DNA from: Phytomonospora sp040655735
GTDB taxonomy: Bacteria > Actinomycetota > Actinomycetes > Mycobacteriales > Micromonosporaceae
Length of the DNA stretch: 64,000 nucleotides
Direction: 5' to 3'
NCBI RefSeq assembly: GCF_040655735.1
Contig: NZ_JBFAKK010000015.1
Location: 62,001 to 126,000, forward strand
Positions 41,022 to 49,258 of the stretch are shown here, in pieces. A model generated the notes under the pieces. That model did not search any database, was not told where the DNA came from, and was given only the letters and a program-made list of their open reading frames with translations. The translations under genes and the position numbers were made by a program. Numbering within the stretch: position 1 is the stretch's first letter; every line of letters begins with the position of its first letter.

Positions 41022-41489
41022 ATGGGCGTCACAGTGCACGGTCTTGGAGAAGTCGCTCTCGAGCACGAGGGGTACGTCGCGGCGATCCTGCTCGACGGGT
41101 CGCGCACGTCGACGTGGGCGCGGGAAGTCGCCGCGGTCATGACGGGGAAGTTCTGCGCGGCCTGCTCATGCGGCTGGGCCGGAACGCGGGAATGGGACAG
41201 CGACAGGGGCACCGAGCAGTACCCGGCCGAGGGCGGCAAGCGGGAAGAGGCGATCCTCGGCGAGTGGGAGCACCACATCACCGACGTGGTCACCGAAGTG
41301 GAGCGGCAGGAGGCGACTGCGATCATCAGGTGTCTGCGTGCCGAGGCGGCGGCGTTGGAGGCCGCGGCGACCGATCCGGCCGCGATGCCGGCGGCGCTGG
41401 CGAAGGCACGGGACGCCGTCACCGAGCTCGCCGATCGGTTGTCGGATTCGGCGGCGGTTGCCCAGGCGCTGGGCGAGCGCGGACGCTGA
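41022..41489 (+). CDS. CxCG-W domain protein, 155 aa
   Basis: The start at 41022 follows GTGGAGG; an ATG at 40989 is possible. FCAACSCGWAGTREWDSD...EEAILGEWEHHI is the same domain as in 39820-40050, followed by a C-terminal helical region. It is a paralogue pair within 1.2 kb. Confidence 0.6.
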   Translation: MGVTVHGLGEVALEHEGYVAAILLDGSRTSTWAREVAAVMTGKFCAACSCGWAGTREWDSDRGTEQYPAEGGKREEAILGEWEHHITDVVTEVERQEATAIIRCLRAEAAALEAAATDPAAMPAALAKARDAVTELADRLSDSAAVAQALGERGR

Positions 41490-41516
41490 CGTCGAAGCCG
41501 TGGTTAGTCTCGGTGG

Positions 41517-42809
41517 ATGAGCGCACAGTGGACGGCGGTCCATGAGTTCCTGGGGCTCTCCTTCGGGGAGCTGACGTTCGGGGATCTGGACCGGGCGATC
41601 ACCGCGGACATGCCCGAGAGCGATCACTTCGACTGGAAGAAGGCGCTGCCGTACGTGCCGGCGCCCGGGCGGTGGAACGAGTTCTGCAAGGACGTGACCG
41701 CGATGGCCAACACCCGCGGCGGTCTTCTGGTCTACGGCGTCTCGGATGCGATTGAGTACGAGGGCATCGACGTGGCGGTGGCCCGGCAGCAGGTGGCGAC
41801 CTATGCCCAGTGGCTGCGAAACCACGTGCAGCCCTACCTGGCCGGCGTCGACTTCGCGTTCCTGGAGCCGCAACCTGCCACGGGGAAGGGATTGATGCTG
41901 GTGCACGTCCCGGCGAGTCCGGCCGCGCCGCACCTGGTCTACGGGGGCACCGACAAGGAGAAGTCCCAGCTGGCGTTCGTGCCGCCGTGGCGAGACCGCG
42001 ACCACACGGCGTGGATGAGTCAGGCGCAGCTGGAACGCGCCTACGCCGACCGGTTCGCCCGCGCCGACCAGATCGCGGTCGATCTGCGGGAGGCCGCCGA
42101 GGTCGTCGACGGTGTGATCGGTGAGGACGAGGTGTGGGTGGTGGTGACCGCCCGCCCGATCCAGCCGCCTCCGGGCCTGGCACCGGCGCTCGAACGTGAC
42201 CAGGTGCGAGGGGTGCTCGCCCGGGCCCTGGCTGAGAGTGCTGCCCTGCGGGGGAAGGGCCGATCGGGTCTCGACGTCCTCAAGCGGGTCTCCAGCCTGT
42301 TGAACATTCCCCGGCGGGGCCTGCGTTCGTGGGCGGTCAGCAACCGCGGCATCGACGCCGACCATGTCGGTGAACGCGGTCTCTACATCGAACTGGGGCA
42401 CAGCGGAACTCTCGTTTTCGCTGCTGAGGTCACCCCCGAACCTGAGGCCCCGGTTCACAACCCACCTGACGAGGAGTGCCGGGTCGTAAGTGCTGAGGTG
42501 ATCGACCACGCGATCGGGGAAGCTGTGACGAGTGCTCAGTCCCTGGGCCGGCAACTGGGCACCGCCGGCGGTCTGGGTCTTCGGGCGCGGCTGGAAACCG
42601 GGCTCTTGGACATCCCGATGTGGTGTGCTGCGCTCGATGGTCGCGGCACGAATCGGATCTCCACGACGTCGCGACGGGTGAGGCGAGCGCGGGCGGTGGA
42701 GAGCGGTGTGGACGTGCACGGTGATCTGGACGCCACGCGGGTCGCGGTCGCCGACCTCTCGGGGGGTGTGCTGCACCAGTTCGGCGTTGAGCCGCCGTTT
42801 CATTCGTAG
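41517..42809 (+). CDS. Schlafen AlbA_2-domain protein
   Basis: The protein has 430 residues. Residues 33-150 carry SDHFDWKKALPYV...FCKDVTAMANTRGGLLVYGVSD and a following IEYEGI region, the N-terminal signature of Schlafen/AlbA_2 proteins (E-x-K ... AxANxxGGxLxxGV). Some family members are RNases or regulators in bacterial defence. The C-terminal 270 residues are not recognised. It closes the plus-strand series. Confidence 0.78.
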   Translation: MSAQWTAVHEFLGLSFGELTFGDLDRAITADMPESDHFDWKKALPYVPAPGRWNEFCKDVTAMANTRGGLLVYGVSDAIEYEGIDVAVARQQVATYAQWLRNHVQPYLAGVDFAFLEPQPATGKGLMLVHVPASPAAPHLVYGGTDKEKSQLAFVPPWRDRDHTAWMSQAQLERAYADRFARADQIAVDLREAAEVVDGVIGEDEVWVVVTARPIQPPPGLAPALERDQVRGVLARALAESAALRGKGRSGLDVLKRVSSLLNIPRRGLRSWAVSNRGIDADHVGERGLYIELGHSGTLVFAAEVTPEPEAPVHNPPDEECRVVSAEVIDHAIGEAVTSAQSLGRQLGTAGGLGLRARLETGLLDIPMWCAALDGRGTNRISTTSRRVRRARAVESGVDVHGDLDATRVAVADLSGGVLHQFGVEPPFHS

Positions 42810-42912
42810 CGGGGTTCGCTGGAGCGTCGGGGTGTGCCAGCGGCGGAAGTTGGGCTGCTGCGGCTGCCCGGTGCCGGTGTCCTGGGGCCGGGCAGCCGCA
42901 GGTCGGGGGAAG

Positions 42913-43089
42913 CTAGTGGCCGTGGCGGGCGCGGCGGCGGGCGGCGGTCTCGGCGGCGGACTTTCGGACTTCGGCGAGCGCGGTGGGGAAGTCGATGCTC
43001 TTCTCGGCGGCGAGCTCGCGGGCGTTCTCGGCTTCGTAGAAGTCGCGTTCGGCCTGGAGATCTTCGTGGGTGGGTGGGTCGTGGAACAC
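42913..43089 (-). CDS. small acidic/basic helical protein, 58 aa
   Basis: The GTG start at 43089 follows AGGAGCCCCC. The protein (THEDLQAERDFYEAENARELAAEK...) is a continuous amphipathic helix with a basic RRRARHGH tail. It is the last gene of the minus operon running from 44202. Confidence 0.55.
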   Translation of the reverse strand: MFHDPPTHEDLQAERDFYEAENARELAAEKSIDFPTALAEVRKSAAETAARRRARHGH

Positions 43090-43097
43090 GGGGGCTC

Positions 43098-43319
43098 CTA
43101 GTTCTGGTGGTCTTCGGCGGCGAGGTCGGGGCAGACGATGGGTGAGCAGTCGGCGGCGAGCCATTCGCCCCGGTCGGTGATGACGCGGGGCGGTCCGGGG
43201 TAGGTGGTGTGGCCCCGGACAGTGAAGCGGGCCCCGGAGGCGACGATGACGTCGGTTCCGATGGGCATCTGTTCGATGTAGGTGGCGCGCTCGGTGGCGT
43301 AGGTGTCGGTGGCGTTCAT
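43098..43319 (-). CDS. small hypothetical protein, 73 aa
   Basis: ATG with AAGGAGCCGTC upstream. The protein is beta-rich (IGTDVIVASGARFTVRGHTTYPGPPRVITDRGEW), probably a small barrel. It lies 8 bp before the next gene in the operon. Confidence 0.6.
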   Translation of the reverse strand: MNATDTYATERATYIEQMPIGTDVIVASGARFTVRGHTTYPGPPRVITDRGEWLAADCSPIVCPDLAAEDHQN

Positions 43320-43710
43320 GACGGCTCCTTCGGGTGGGTCCGGCTTCAAGTGGTGGGGTCAGACGTTCTGGTTGGCGGCCGTCGCGGCCGGGGAACCAGT
43401 CGTCGGCCCATTCGGGGCGGATGGTCAGCCACGCTGCTCGGGCTTCCAGCGCGTCGGTCACCCGGTGGCCGTCTGCTACTGCGCGCTGCCACTGGGTGCG
43501 GACTGACTCGTATGCGGCGCGGTCGCGGCGCAGTCCGGCGGGGGTGATGTCGTCCATGTCGTATCCGCGGGCGATGAGGAAGGCGATGTTGGCGTCGTGG
43601 ACGCTGGTGCGGGCGTCGGCGGTGGCGACCTGGTCGCGGGCCTCGGCGGCGGACTGAGCGCGGAGTACGGCGCGCATGGTGCGGTGGGCGGCGTGGGCGA
43701 GGGGGTCCAT
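43320..43710 (-). CDS. hypothetical protein with unresolved 3' end
   Basis: The ATG at 43710 opens a normal-looking helical protein (...AHRTMRAVLRAQSAAEARDQV...IRPEWADDWFPGRDGRQ) to about 43360. The frame has no stop there and runs on through Arg/His-rich noise across the next two genes to 42913. A one-base shift near the FPGRDGRQ codons would reach a stop, so a frameshift or sequencing error is likely. The end coordinate is therefore approximate. Confidence 0.4.
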
Positions 43711-43767
43711 GGGCGCGTACTTCCTGGGGCCCGGCGCGGGTGCGAGGTCCCACGCCGGGTTGTGTGG

Positions 43768-44202
43768 TCAGCTGCGGGTGCGCCCGGCGGGGAACTTGCC
43801 GGGGGCGTATTCCACGTCGCCGTGCAGGCTGTCCCGGCAGATCACGGGGACTCCGGCATGGACGATCGCGGGGACGATCTGGCGTGCTGCCCAGCGCATG
43901 GTCGGCAGGCTCTCGCGGCCGTCGAAGCGGCGGCGGCCCAGGGCGTCGCCGAAGATGTCGAAGGGGCGCACGCGGCCGTCGTGGGTGCGGATACCGGCGC
44001 GGACGGTGGTGTAGATCGTCCATCCGAGGCCGGGGGCGGAGTAGTCGATCTCCAGGACCGGTTCTCCGGCGTTGATGGCGTCGGTCTCGTCCGGCTCTAG
44101 AGCGTGCGCGCGGGCGAGGAGCGCATCGCGAGTGAGGTCGGCGGCGGTGAGGGCGCGGGCGGCTGCCGGGTTTCCCTCGGTGGTGGTGATCGTGTGGCTC
44201 AT
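43768..44202 (-). CDS. hypothetical protein, 144 aa
   Basis: First gene of the minus operon behind operator site 3. It is a soluble alpha/beta protein with an ALEPDETDAINAGEPVLEIDYS block and WTIYTTVRAGIRTHDGRVRPFDIFG. No family is recognised. It is probably co-regulated with the 20325-21080 operon through the shared operator. Confidence 0.6.
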   Translation of the reverse strand: MSHTITTTEGNPAAARALTAADLTRDALLARAHALEPDETDAINAGEPVLEIDYSAPGLGWTIYTTVRAGIRTHDGRVRPFDIFGDALGRRRFDGRESLPTMRWAARQIVPAIVHAGVPVICRDSLHGDVEYAPGKFPAGRTRS

Positions 44203-44239
44203 GGTCGGCTCCCCTTCGCGCTGAACCCCGAATAGATCT

Positions 44240-44257
44240 ATGATAACGCATTATCAT
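44240..44257. promoter_or_regulatory. TGATAA-N4-TTATCA operator, site 3
   Basis: ATGATAA-CGCA-TTATCAT with 7-bp arms lies 38 bp upstream of the minus gene starting at 44202 and about 90 bp before the plus ORF at 44349. The centre CGCA equals that of site 1. Confidence 0.65.
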
Positions 44258-44348
44258 GCTCTACTGGCTGGGGTGCGGGTGATGAACGTTCCCGGCCGGG
44301 GAGGCGTGGGGCACACTCCACACCGGACCTTCAGGGAGGACGACACCG

Positions 44349-44408
44349 ATGAGCGTGTTCTCGCGCCGCGGCCGCCTGGCCGCTTCAGCACCGCTGGGCC
44401 GCCGATGA
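44349..44408 (+). CDS. 19-residue leader peptide
   Basis: The ATG follows a GGGAGGA site and encodes a basic peptide (MSVFSRRGRLAASAPLGRR). Its TGA overlaps the ATG of the 44405 gene (ATGATC). That gene has no ribosome-binding site of its own, so the peptide probably serves to couple translation. Confidence 0.5.
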   Translation: MSVFSRRGRLAASAPLGRR

Positions 44409-45016
44409 TCGGGGACCGTGACGAGCTGCCCGAGGAGCGTCTGGCGCGCCTTGCCCGGGAACGCAAGGAGGCGGCCGCAGCGGCTCCCGTGGAGATCCTG
44501 ATCAAGGCGCACTGGACCGTCAGCGCCTTGTGGGACGCAATGCGCGTCCGGCAGCCCGAACTGGCTCCGCGCGTCGTCGCCGCCCACGACGAGGCCGTTG
44601 ACGCCGCCGTGCGCTACCTGGACACCGAGGCCGGGTACGGCGTGGTCGGCGCCCGCTACCTCGAGGCCGTCGATGGCCTGCAGGCTGTGCTCACCCGCCA
44701 CGACCGCGTCGGTGACGTGGTCCACCTTCACGCTCACCTCCTGGTCGAGCAGACCGTCACCGTCGACGACCGCGGCCGCCGTGTCCGGGCGCCCTTGGAC
44801 CCCGGTGCCCTCCAGCGCACGCACCAGGCCGCTGGATCTCTCTACGAACTCGTGGCCTTCGAGGCGCTCTACCGTGGGCTTCGGGTGCGCGCCGGTCGAG
44901 ACGAGCGCCGCGACCGGCGGGTGACGCAGGTGCCGGATCGTCTACGCGACCGGTACCGACCGGGTGCGTGCCGCATCGCGCCAGCCAGCCGTCTGCTTGT
45001 CGCGACCACCGGGTAG
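44405..45016 (+). CDS. helical hypothetical protein, 203 aa
   Basis: The start is set by overlap with the leader peptide stop. The protein is rich in helices (LPEERLARLARERKEAAAAAPVE..., VVHLHAHLLVEQTVTVDDRGRRV) with a basic C-terminus. No family is recognised. It lies divergent from the 43768-44202 gene and may share its operator. Confidence 0.55.
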   Translation: MIGDRDELPEERLARLARERKEAAAAAPVEILIKAHWTVSALWDAMRVRQPELAPRVVAAHDEAVDAAVRYLDTEAGYGVVGARYLEAVDGLQAVLTRHDRVGDVVHLHAHLLVEQTVTVDDRGRRVRAPLDPGALQRTHQAAGSLYELVAFEALYRGLRVRAGRDERRDRRVTQVPDRLRDRYRPGACRIAPASRLLVATTG

Positions 45017-45155
45017 GGCGAGTTCGGGTCGGCACCGCTTGGGCGGTCATCTCCGGGGGCTCACCGGGCCTTGGTCATGACGGGCGGGTCCGCCGACATC
45101 GAGTGGACGTACCCGAAGGTGTCTTCGGGGTCTGGTCCGTGCCAGGCTGAGGGGT

Positions 45156-45815
45156 ATGAACGGATTGGCGCCTGGTTCGGGCTCGTCTCAGCAGGACGAC
45201 CGGCCCTATCGTCTGGCCAGTACCGACGGCTACGGATGGTTGCTGGCAGGAACGATCGGCAACGCCGCCTACGCCTGCCACGAATTCGGCGGGGACTCCT
45301 TCGCCACGGTGGCCGAGCTGGAGGCTGTACACGGTCCGATGAGGCCGATCCGGTATCCGGCCGAAGCCGAGGAGGAGGCGCTGCGAAACGCGTGGGAGCA
45401 GGCCGGTGTGTTCGCGCCGGCGGCGGTGGTCAACGCGTGGACGGTCGTGGCCGGTGAGTGCCCGGGGGACTTGGAGGAGCAGCTGCGGCACATGGTCGCC
45501 GGGCGTCCGGGGTCATGGGAGGCGTCGACCTTGAAGGACCTGGTGCGCTACGGCATCGGGACCCGGACCGACACCCGGTTGAAGGATCCCTCGGCGGCTG
45601 CGGCACAGGCTTCGCTGGAAAACGTGTTCCGGGCGTGGGCGCTGGGGGACGAGGCGGTGGCCGAGATTGCCGAGACGACCGCGCAGCTCGTCGGGTCGCT
45701 CGTCGACGCCGACGAGCGCGGCTTCGCCCGCTACGAGCTCGGTGTCTGGCGGTGGCGGGAGGCGTCAATCGTGAACCTGCTGGCCAGCCACGCCCAGAAC
45801 CACGTGTGGAGCTGA
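45156..45815 (+). CDS. hypothetical protein, 219 aa
   Basis: A soluble protein with GYGWLLAGTIGNAAYACHEFGGDSF near the N-terminus and a helical Ala-rich C-terminal half. There is no cofactor motif. It is transcribed in the same direction as the small HTH and membrane genes that follow. Confidence 0.55.
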   Translation: MNGLAPGSGSSQQDDRPYRLASTDGYGWLLAGTIGNAAYACHEFGGDSFATVAELEAVHGPMRPIRYPAEAEEEALRNAWEQAGVFAPAAVVNAWTVVAGECPGDLEEQLRHMVAGRPGSWEASTLKDLVRYGIGTRTDTRLKDPSAAAAQASLENVFRAWALGDEAVAEIAETTAQLVGSLVDADERGFARYELGVWRWREASIVNLLASHAQNHVWS

Positions 45816-45860
45816 GCGGCGGGCGCGTACCCTCCGGCGGTCGACGTCGTTGATCACGGC

Positions 45861-46037
45861 ATGAGCCGTCATGCCGACAACGCACCCCGCCGGAAGTGTG
45901 GGGATCACCTCGGGGACGCGGCGATGATCAGGGCGCTGGCAGTAGAGGGCTTCACCGTCTCCGACATCGCCTCCGAGCTTGGCCTGCCGTTCACGTACGT
46001 GCACACGGTGCTGGCCGGGACGGGGGTCCTGCGGTGA
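45861..46037 (+). CDS. small HTH protein, 58 aa
   Basis: The second half (AMIRALAVEGFTVSDIASELGLPFTYVHTVLAG) is a clear helix-turn-helix of the RNA-polymerase-sigma/resolvase type. It overlaps the following membrane protein gene by 4 bp (GTGA) and probably regulates the local operon. Confidence 0.6.
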   Translation: MSRHADNAPRRKCGDHLGDAAMIRALAVEGFTVSDIASELGLPFTYVHTVLAGTGVLR

Positions 46038-46246
46038 GCAAAGGGAAACGGACGGCCCTGGACCGGCGGGTGCATCGCGGTTTCGCGCTCATCGTCGGCG
46101 GGTTGCTGGCCTTCGTGCTGGTGCTGATCTGGTTGCCGCCATGGCCCCCGGGCGGCTCGGCGTGGTGGTTCTCGCTGGTGCTGCTGACCGGGATCACCGT
46201 GATGGGGCGGGAGTGGGTGCGGGCAGGCCGCGCAGGCCGCCGGTGA
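46034..46246 (+). CDS. small membrane protein, 70 aa
   Basis: GTG start overlapping the HTH stop. Two hydrophobic helices (FALIVGGLLAFVLVLIWLPP and WWFSLVLLTGITVMG) are flanked by basic ends. Its stop overlaps the next GTG. Confidence 0.6.
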   Translation: MSKGKRTALDRRVHRGFALIVGGLLAFVLVLIWLPPWPPGGSAWWFSLVLLTGITVMGREWVRAGRAGRR

Positions 46247-46515
46247 GTGGTGTGTGCCCGAGGCCGCCGTGGCTCCTGCGCGTCGCCGCGTCGGTGATGG
46301 CGGTGTTCTGCATGGCCGGGCTGGCCGTCGGGGCGGTCGCCGGCGTTCTTGGCGGCTGGGGCCACGGGCCGATGGTGGCGGTGCTGCTGACGGCGGTGTG
46401 CGGTGGAGTCAGCGCGTGGGGCTTCGACGAGGTCAGGCGTGACGTTGCGCGCTGCGCCGCGGGCGACCATGGCTGGCTGTCCTTAGAAACTGTTCCGTAT
46501 CCCTGTTGTGGGTAG
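46243..46515 (+). CDS. small membrane protein, 90 aa
   Basis: GTG start coupled to the upstream gene. Two hydrophobic helices (LLRVAASVMAVFCMAGLAVGAV and GPMVAVLLTAVCGGVSAWG) are followed by a Cys-containing tail. With the two genes before it, it forms a three-gene HTH/membrane cassette. Confidence 0.55.
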   Translation: MSGVCPRPPWLLRVAASVMAVFCMAGLAVGAVAGVLGGWGHGPMVAVLLTAVCGGVSAWGFDEVRRDVARCAAGDHGWLSLETVPYPCCG

Positions 46516-46532
46516 ATGACCCGGAAACCCTC

Positions 46533-46553
46533 TTGTAAACGGGGGGTTTACAA
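46533..46553. promoter_or_regulatory. operator TTGTAAAC-N5-GTTTACAA
   Basis: A perfect inverted repeat with 8-bp arms and a GGGGG centre, 29 bp before the start of the ParB-like gene at 46583. AT-rich arms in very GC-rich DNA make it stand out. It is likely bound by the HTH or ParB-like protein of the same operon. Confidence 0.65.
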
Positions 46554-46582
46554 ATGAGTGTGGGAACGGGAGACTGTTGGGC

Positions 46583-46978
46583 ATGACCACGCCCAGTGTG
46601 TTCAACCCAGCCGGCTTCGATGTTGCATGGCAAATCGGGGTGGAACCTTTGGACTTGCATACCGACCATGCTGCACCGGATTCGGCTCGTGTCACCGACC
46701 TCGCTGCCGATATGGCCGTCCGAGGCTGGGCCGGTCCCCCGGTCGTGGTCTGGGGAAACCGCGCTTACACCGGCACCCACCGCATCCACGCCTGGCGCCA
46801 GGCCACGGATGATCCGTGCGCGGCCGTTCCGTGCGTGGAGTTGGCTGATCTGCTCGCCGTCGCCGATCTCGACCTTGCGGCCCTTGACGGCGACCGGGAG
46901 GTTGATCAAGTCGTGCAGGCAGTGAAGCAGCTCCCGGGCGACTTGGCCGCCGCGTACGGACTGGACCTGGAGGGCTGA
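46583..46978 (+). CDS. ParB/Srx-fold small protein
   Basis: The protein has 131 residues. RVTDLAADMAVRGWAGPPVVVWGNRAYTGTHRIHAW matches the ParB/Sulfiredoxin nuclease-like fold, with TGTHRI in the place of the ParB GxRR CTP pocket. No HTH or C-terminal dimer domain is present. Its stop overlaps the next start (TGATG). It is probably a sequence-specific regulator or a NTP-binding switch rather than a partition protein. Confidence 0.65.
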   Translation: MTTPSVFNPAGFDVAWQIGVEPLDLHTDHAAPDSARVTDLAADMAVRGWAGPPVVVWGNRAYTGTHRIHAWRQATDDPCAAVPCVELADLLAVADLDLAALDGDREVDQVVQAVKQLPGDLAAAYGLDLEG

Positions 46979-47277
46979 TGAACGACCCCACCACGCTCGG
47001 GTACGGCACCGAGCCCGCCGAGGTTGCCGCGATCGTCGAGCAGGCGCTGTCGAACATCGACGACCCGCACGCGGCTTACAGCGCCGCATCCTCGATGCAG
47101 GTGTTCCATGCGGCCGTCGCCGAGGCGTTCGCGGCCCGACGCGCGGACTACGCCGCGTCGCTGGCAGACGGGGAGGACGGGCAGAAGCGCACCACTCGGC
47201 AGGTCGGTGAGCTCCTCGGTTTGTCGCACACCATGGCCGCACGTCTCATCAACCGTGGACGGAGGGCCAGGTCGTGA
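46978..47277 (+). CDS. small HTH protein, 99 aa
   Basis: The C-terminal part (TTRQVGELLGLSHTMAARLINRGRRAR) is a helix-turn-helix with a basic tail; the N-terminal half is acidic and helical. It overlaps both neighbours. Together with the ParB-like protein it may reconstitute a split ParB. Confidence 0.65.
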   Translation: MNDPTTLGYGTEPAEVAAIVEQALSNIDDPHAAYSAASSMQVFHAAVAEAFAARRADYAASLADGEDGQKRTTRQVGELLGLSHTMAARLINRGRRARS

Positions 47278-48041
47278 CGGTGTTGCAGCGCCTGGTTCAG
47301 TACCAGCAGGCCAACCTTGATGCACCGCTGTACTACCGGATCCGAAACGTGCCCTGGGTGCTGGACATCGTTTCCAATGGGCGGGCGGATCTGAGGCCCT
47401 GGAACCGGCGCGGCCCGGTCCCGGTGATGCGTCGCTCAGGTACCCGGCCGATGCCGTTCCTGGCCGTCGACACCGCCGAGTACATCCTAGGCGTCGGCGG
47501 GCACACCGAACGCACGAAAGCGTTCTGGGACCAGATGTTCGCCTGGGCGGTGTCCCCGAACACTCACCCGGCGGTCGCGGCGCTGCTCCTGCTGGTTCAC
47601 GACGCCGAGGTGCACGGGAGTACCGCACCTGAGCCCCGCGACCGGATCGCCATCCGGGTCGCCGGGTATTTCCTGCACCAACTCGATGAGGCCGTCACCG
47701 AATGGGCACGCATCATCGAAGCCCGCAAAGGCGCGGGCACCGGAATGTGCAGCGTCTGCGGGCAGCAGCAGCGCCTGGCCGCCAGCCTTCCCAACGCCAT
47801 CGCCACGCCCGTCTCCAACACCAGGCAGCAACCGCTGTTGACCGTGCCACTGCGCGCCCAAACCGATGGCCTGCCCCTGTGCCTGGAATGCGGCGACCGT
47901 GCCAGCGCCGCCATCGACCAACTCGCCAATGATCCCGGCCACCACTACGGCGACACCTACGTGTTCAGCCCCGTCCCGGCCACCCACACGCGCATCGGCA
48001 ACCTCCTCCAGCTCCTTCACCAACCAGCACCAGGCACGTAG
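47274..48041 (+). CDS. Csd1/Cas8c N-terminal-like protein
   Basis: The protein has 255 residues and a GTG start. VLQRLVQYQQ at the start, PMPFLAVDTAEYILGVG near residue 65 and the following ERTKAFWDQMFAW parallel the opening of type I-C Cas8c/Csd1 (LLQALV..Y, FLWDNTAYVLG, R..AF). Two later Cys pairs (CSVCGQQQ, CLECGDRASAAIDQLANDPGHH) match its middle. The C-terminal half of Cas8c is missing. No other cas gene is adjacent. The resemblance is by eye and needs a profile comparison. Confidence 0.4.
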   Translation: MTVLQRLVQYQQANLDAPLYYRIRNVPWVLDIVSNGRADLRPWNRRGPVPVMRRSGTRPMPFLAVDTAEYILGVGGHTERTKAFWDQMFAWAVSPNTHPAVAALLLLVHDAEVHGSTAPEPRDRIAIRVAGYFLHQLDEAVTEWARIIEARKGAGTGMCSVCGQQQRLAASLPNAIATPVSNTRQQPLLTVPLRAQTDGLPLCLECGDRASAAIDQLANDPGHHYGDTYVFSPVPATHTRIGNLLQLLHQPAPGT

Positions 48042-48167
48042 AACCCGTTCGAGGACCCGTCACCGTGACGGATGAGCGAACACATCACCCTCGCACCCAC
48101 CAGGCCCTCGTGCGACACTTCCCCGCGCAGAACGCCGCCAGCAGGGAAGGGGATCAGGAACAGGCTC

Positions 48168-49034
48168 TTAAGGGTCTGTCGGGTCCGTGGGATGCCAGGG
48201 TCCTCGAAGGAGGTTGGGGCCCAGCTCACGAGGGCCGGTAGTTGCCTTGCGCGCCCGAGTGATGGGCACGACCGGGGCGAGGGTGGGTGTCTGTTCGTGG
48301 GCGGATAGGGGTTCACCGAAGGCGAGGGTGGCGGTACGGGGCCGGCCGTGGGCGTGGGAGCTGACGGTGATGGTGTGGTGGCGCAGGCGGCCGCGTCCTT
48401 GGCCGAGGCCCTTCCAATGGGAGCCGGTGACCTGGAGGGTGACGTCGGCACGGTTGCGTTGCCGGTCGGGGGCGGCGCCGTAGGGGACCAGGACGGCACC
48501 GGCCTGGCGGGCTTTGGCGATCAGGCGGCGGGAGGCGCTGCCGAGGCCAGCGGGGGCGTGGACGGCGATGATGTCGAGGCCGTCGATGAGGGCGGAGACG
48601 ACCTCGGCGGCGTGGGCGCCGGGTTCAGGGATGAAGGCCAGGCGGTGGGGGTCGATGCCGTGCTCGAGGAGCGCCTGGGCGGAGATGATGCCGGGGCCTC
48701 CGACGATGGCCGCCCATGCGCCGCGCGCGATGGGGCCGGCCAGCATGGCCAGCAGGAGGGTGGCGAGGCCGGGGGTGGAGGCGGTGACGGCGACGATGGT
48801 GCCGCGCCGCAGGCTTCCGGTCGGGAACAGGCGGCGCAGGTCCGGGGCGAGGACGAGGTCTTTGACGCCGTTGTCGGTGGCCGGGGCGAGATCGGAGGCG
48901 CGGGTGACGCCGGGCAGAGAGGGGAGGGTCGCCAGGGCGCCGTCGACGCCGATCCGGTCGAGCTCCGCGGTCGACGGGGAGGGTTCGGGAGGCAACGCCG
49001 GGACGGCCCGCAGCTCTCGAACATCAGTTCCCAT
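48168..49034 (-). CDS. ImuA'-like RecA-fold protein
   Basis: The protein has 288 residues. GSLRRGTIVAVTASTPGLATLLLAMLAGPIARGAWAAIVG followed by a DIIAVHAPAGLGSASRRLIAKARQAGAVLVPYG block and a SHWKGLGQGRGRLRHHTITV strand correspond to actinobacterial ImuA', the degenerate RecA paralogue of the mutasome. Walker A is not intact (no GKT/S), as in the family. The usual partners ImuB and DnaE2 are not present in the window. Confidence 0.65.
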   Translation of the reverse strand: MGTDVRELRAVPALPPEPSPSTAELDRIGVDGALATLPSLPGVTRASDLAPATDNGVKDLVLAPDLRRLFPTGSLRRGTIVAVTASTPGLATLLLAMLAGPIARGAWAAIVGGPGIISAQALLEHGIDPHRLAFIPEPGAHAAEVVSALIDGLDIIAVHAPAGLGSASRRLIAKARQAGAVLVPYGAAPDRQRNRADVTLQVTGSHWKGLGQGRGRLRHHTITVSSHAHGRPRTATLAFGEPLSAHEQTPTLAPVVPITRARKATTGPRELGPNLLRGPWHPTDPTDP

Positions 49035-49258
49035 GTCGACAGATGGTAGCGCCCCGGATTCACACTGCCTGCCGTGATCACGTTCCCGCAATTTGCAGTT
49101 GCAGATTGCCTACCCCTGGTGAGGGTGCTGCGGGTGGTGCGGTTACGCTCTCGCCGGACTGTGGACTCCCCTCGGCCCTGTTCGGCGTGTGCTGCGCCCA
49201 GGGCCCCACCGGCCGTGTTGGTGCACTGGGCGCATGCCGTCCAGGATCGGCTCGTGGA

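Noticed and set aside
46533..46553. parS site for the large ParB
   Set aside because: The sequence is unlike the TGTTTCACGTGAAACA type and it sits in front of a different ParB-like gene; kept as a local operator.
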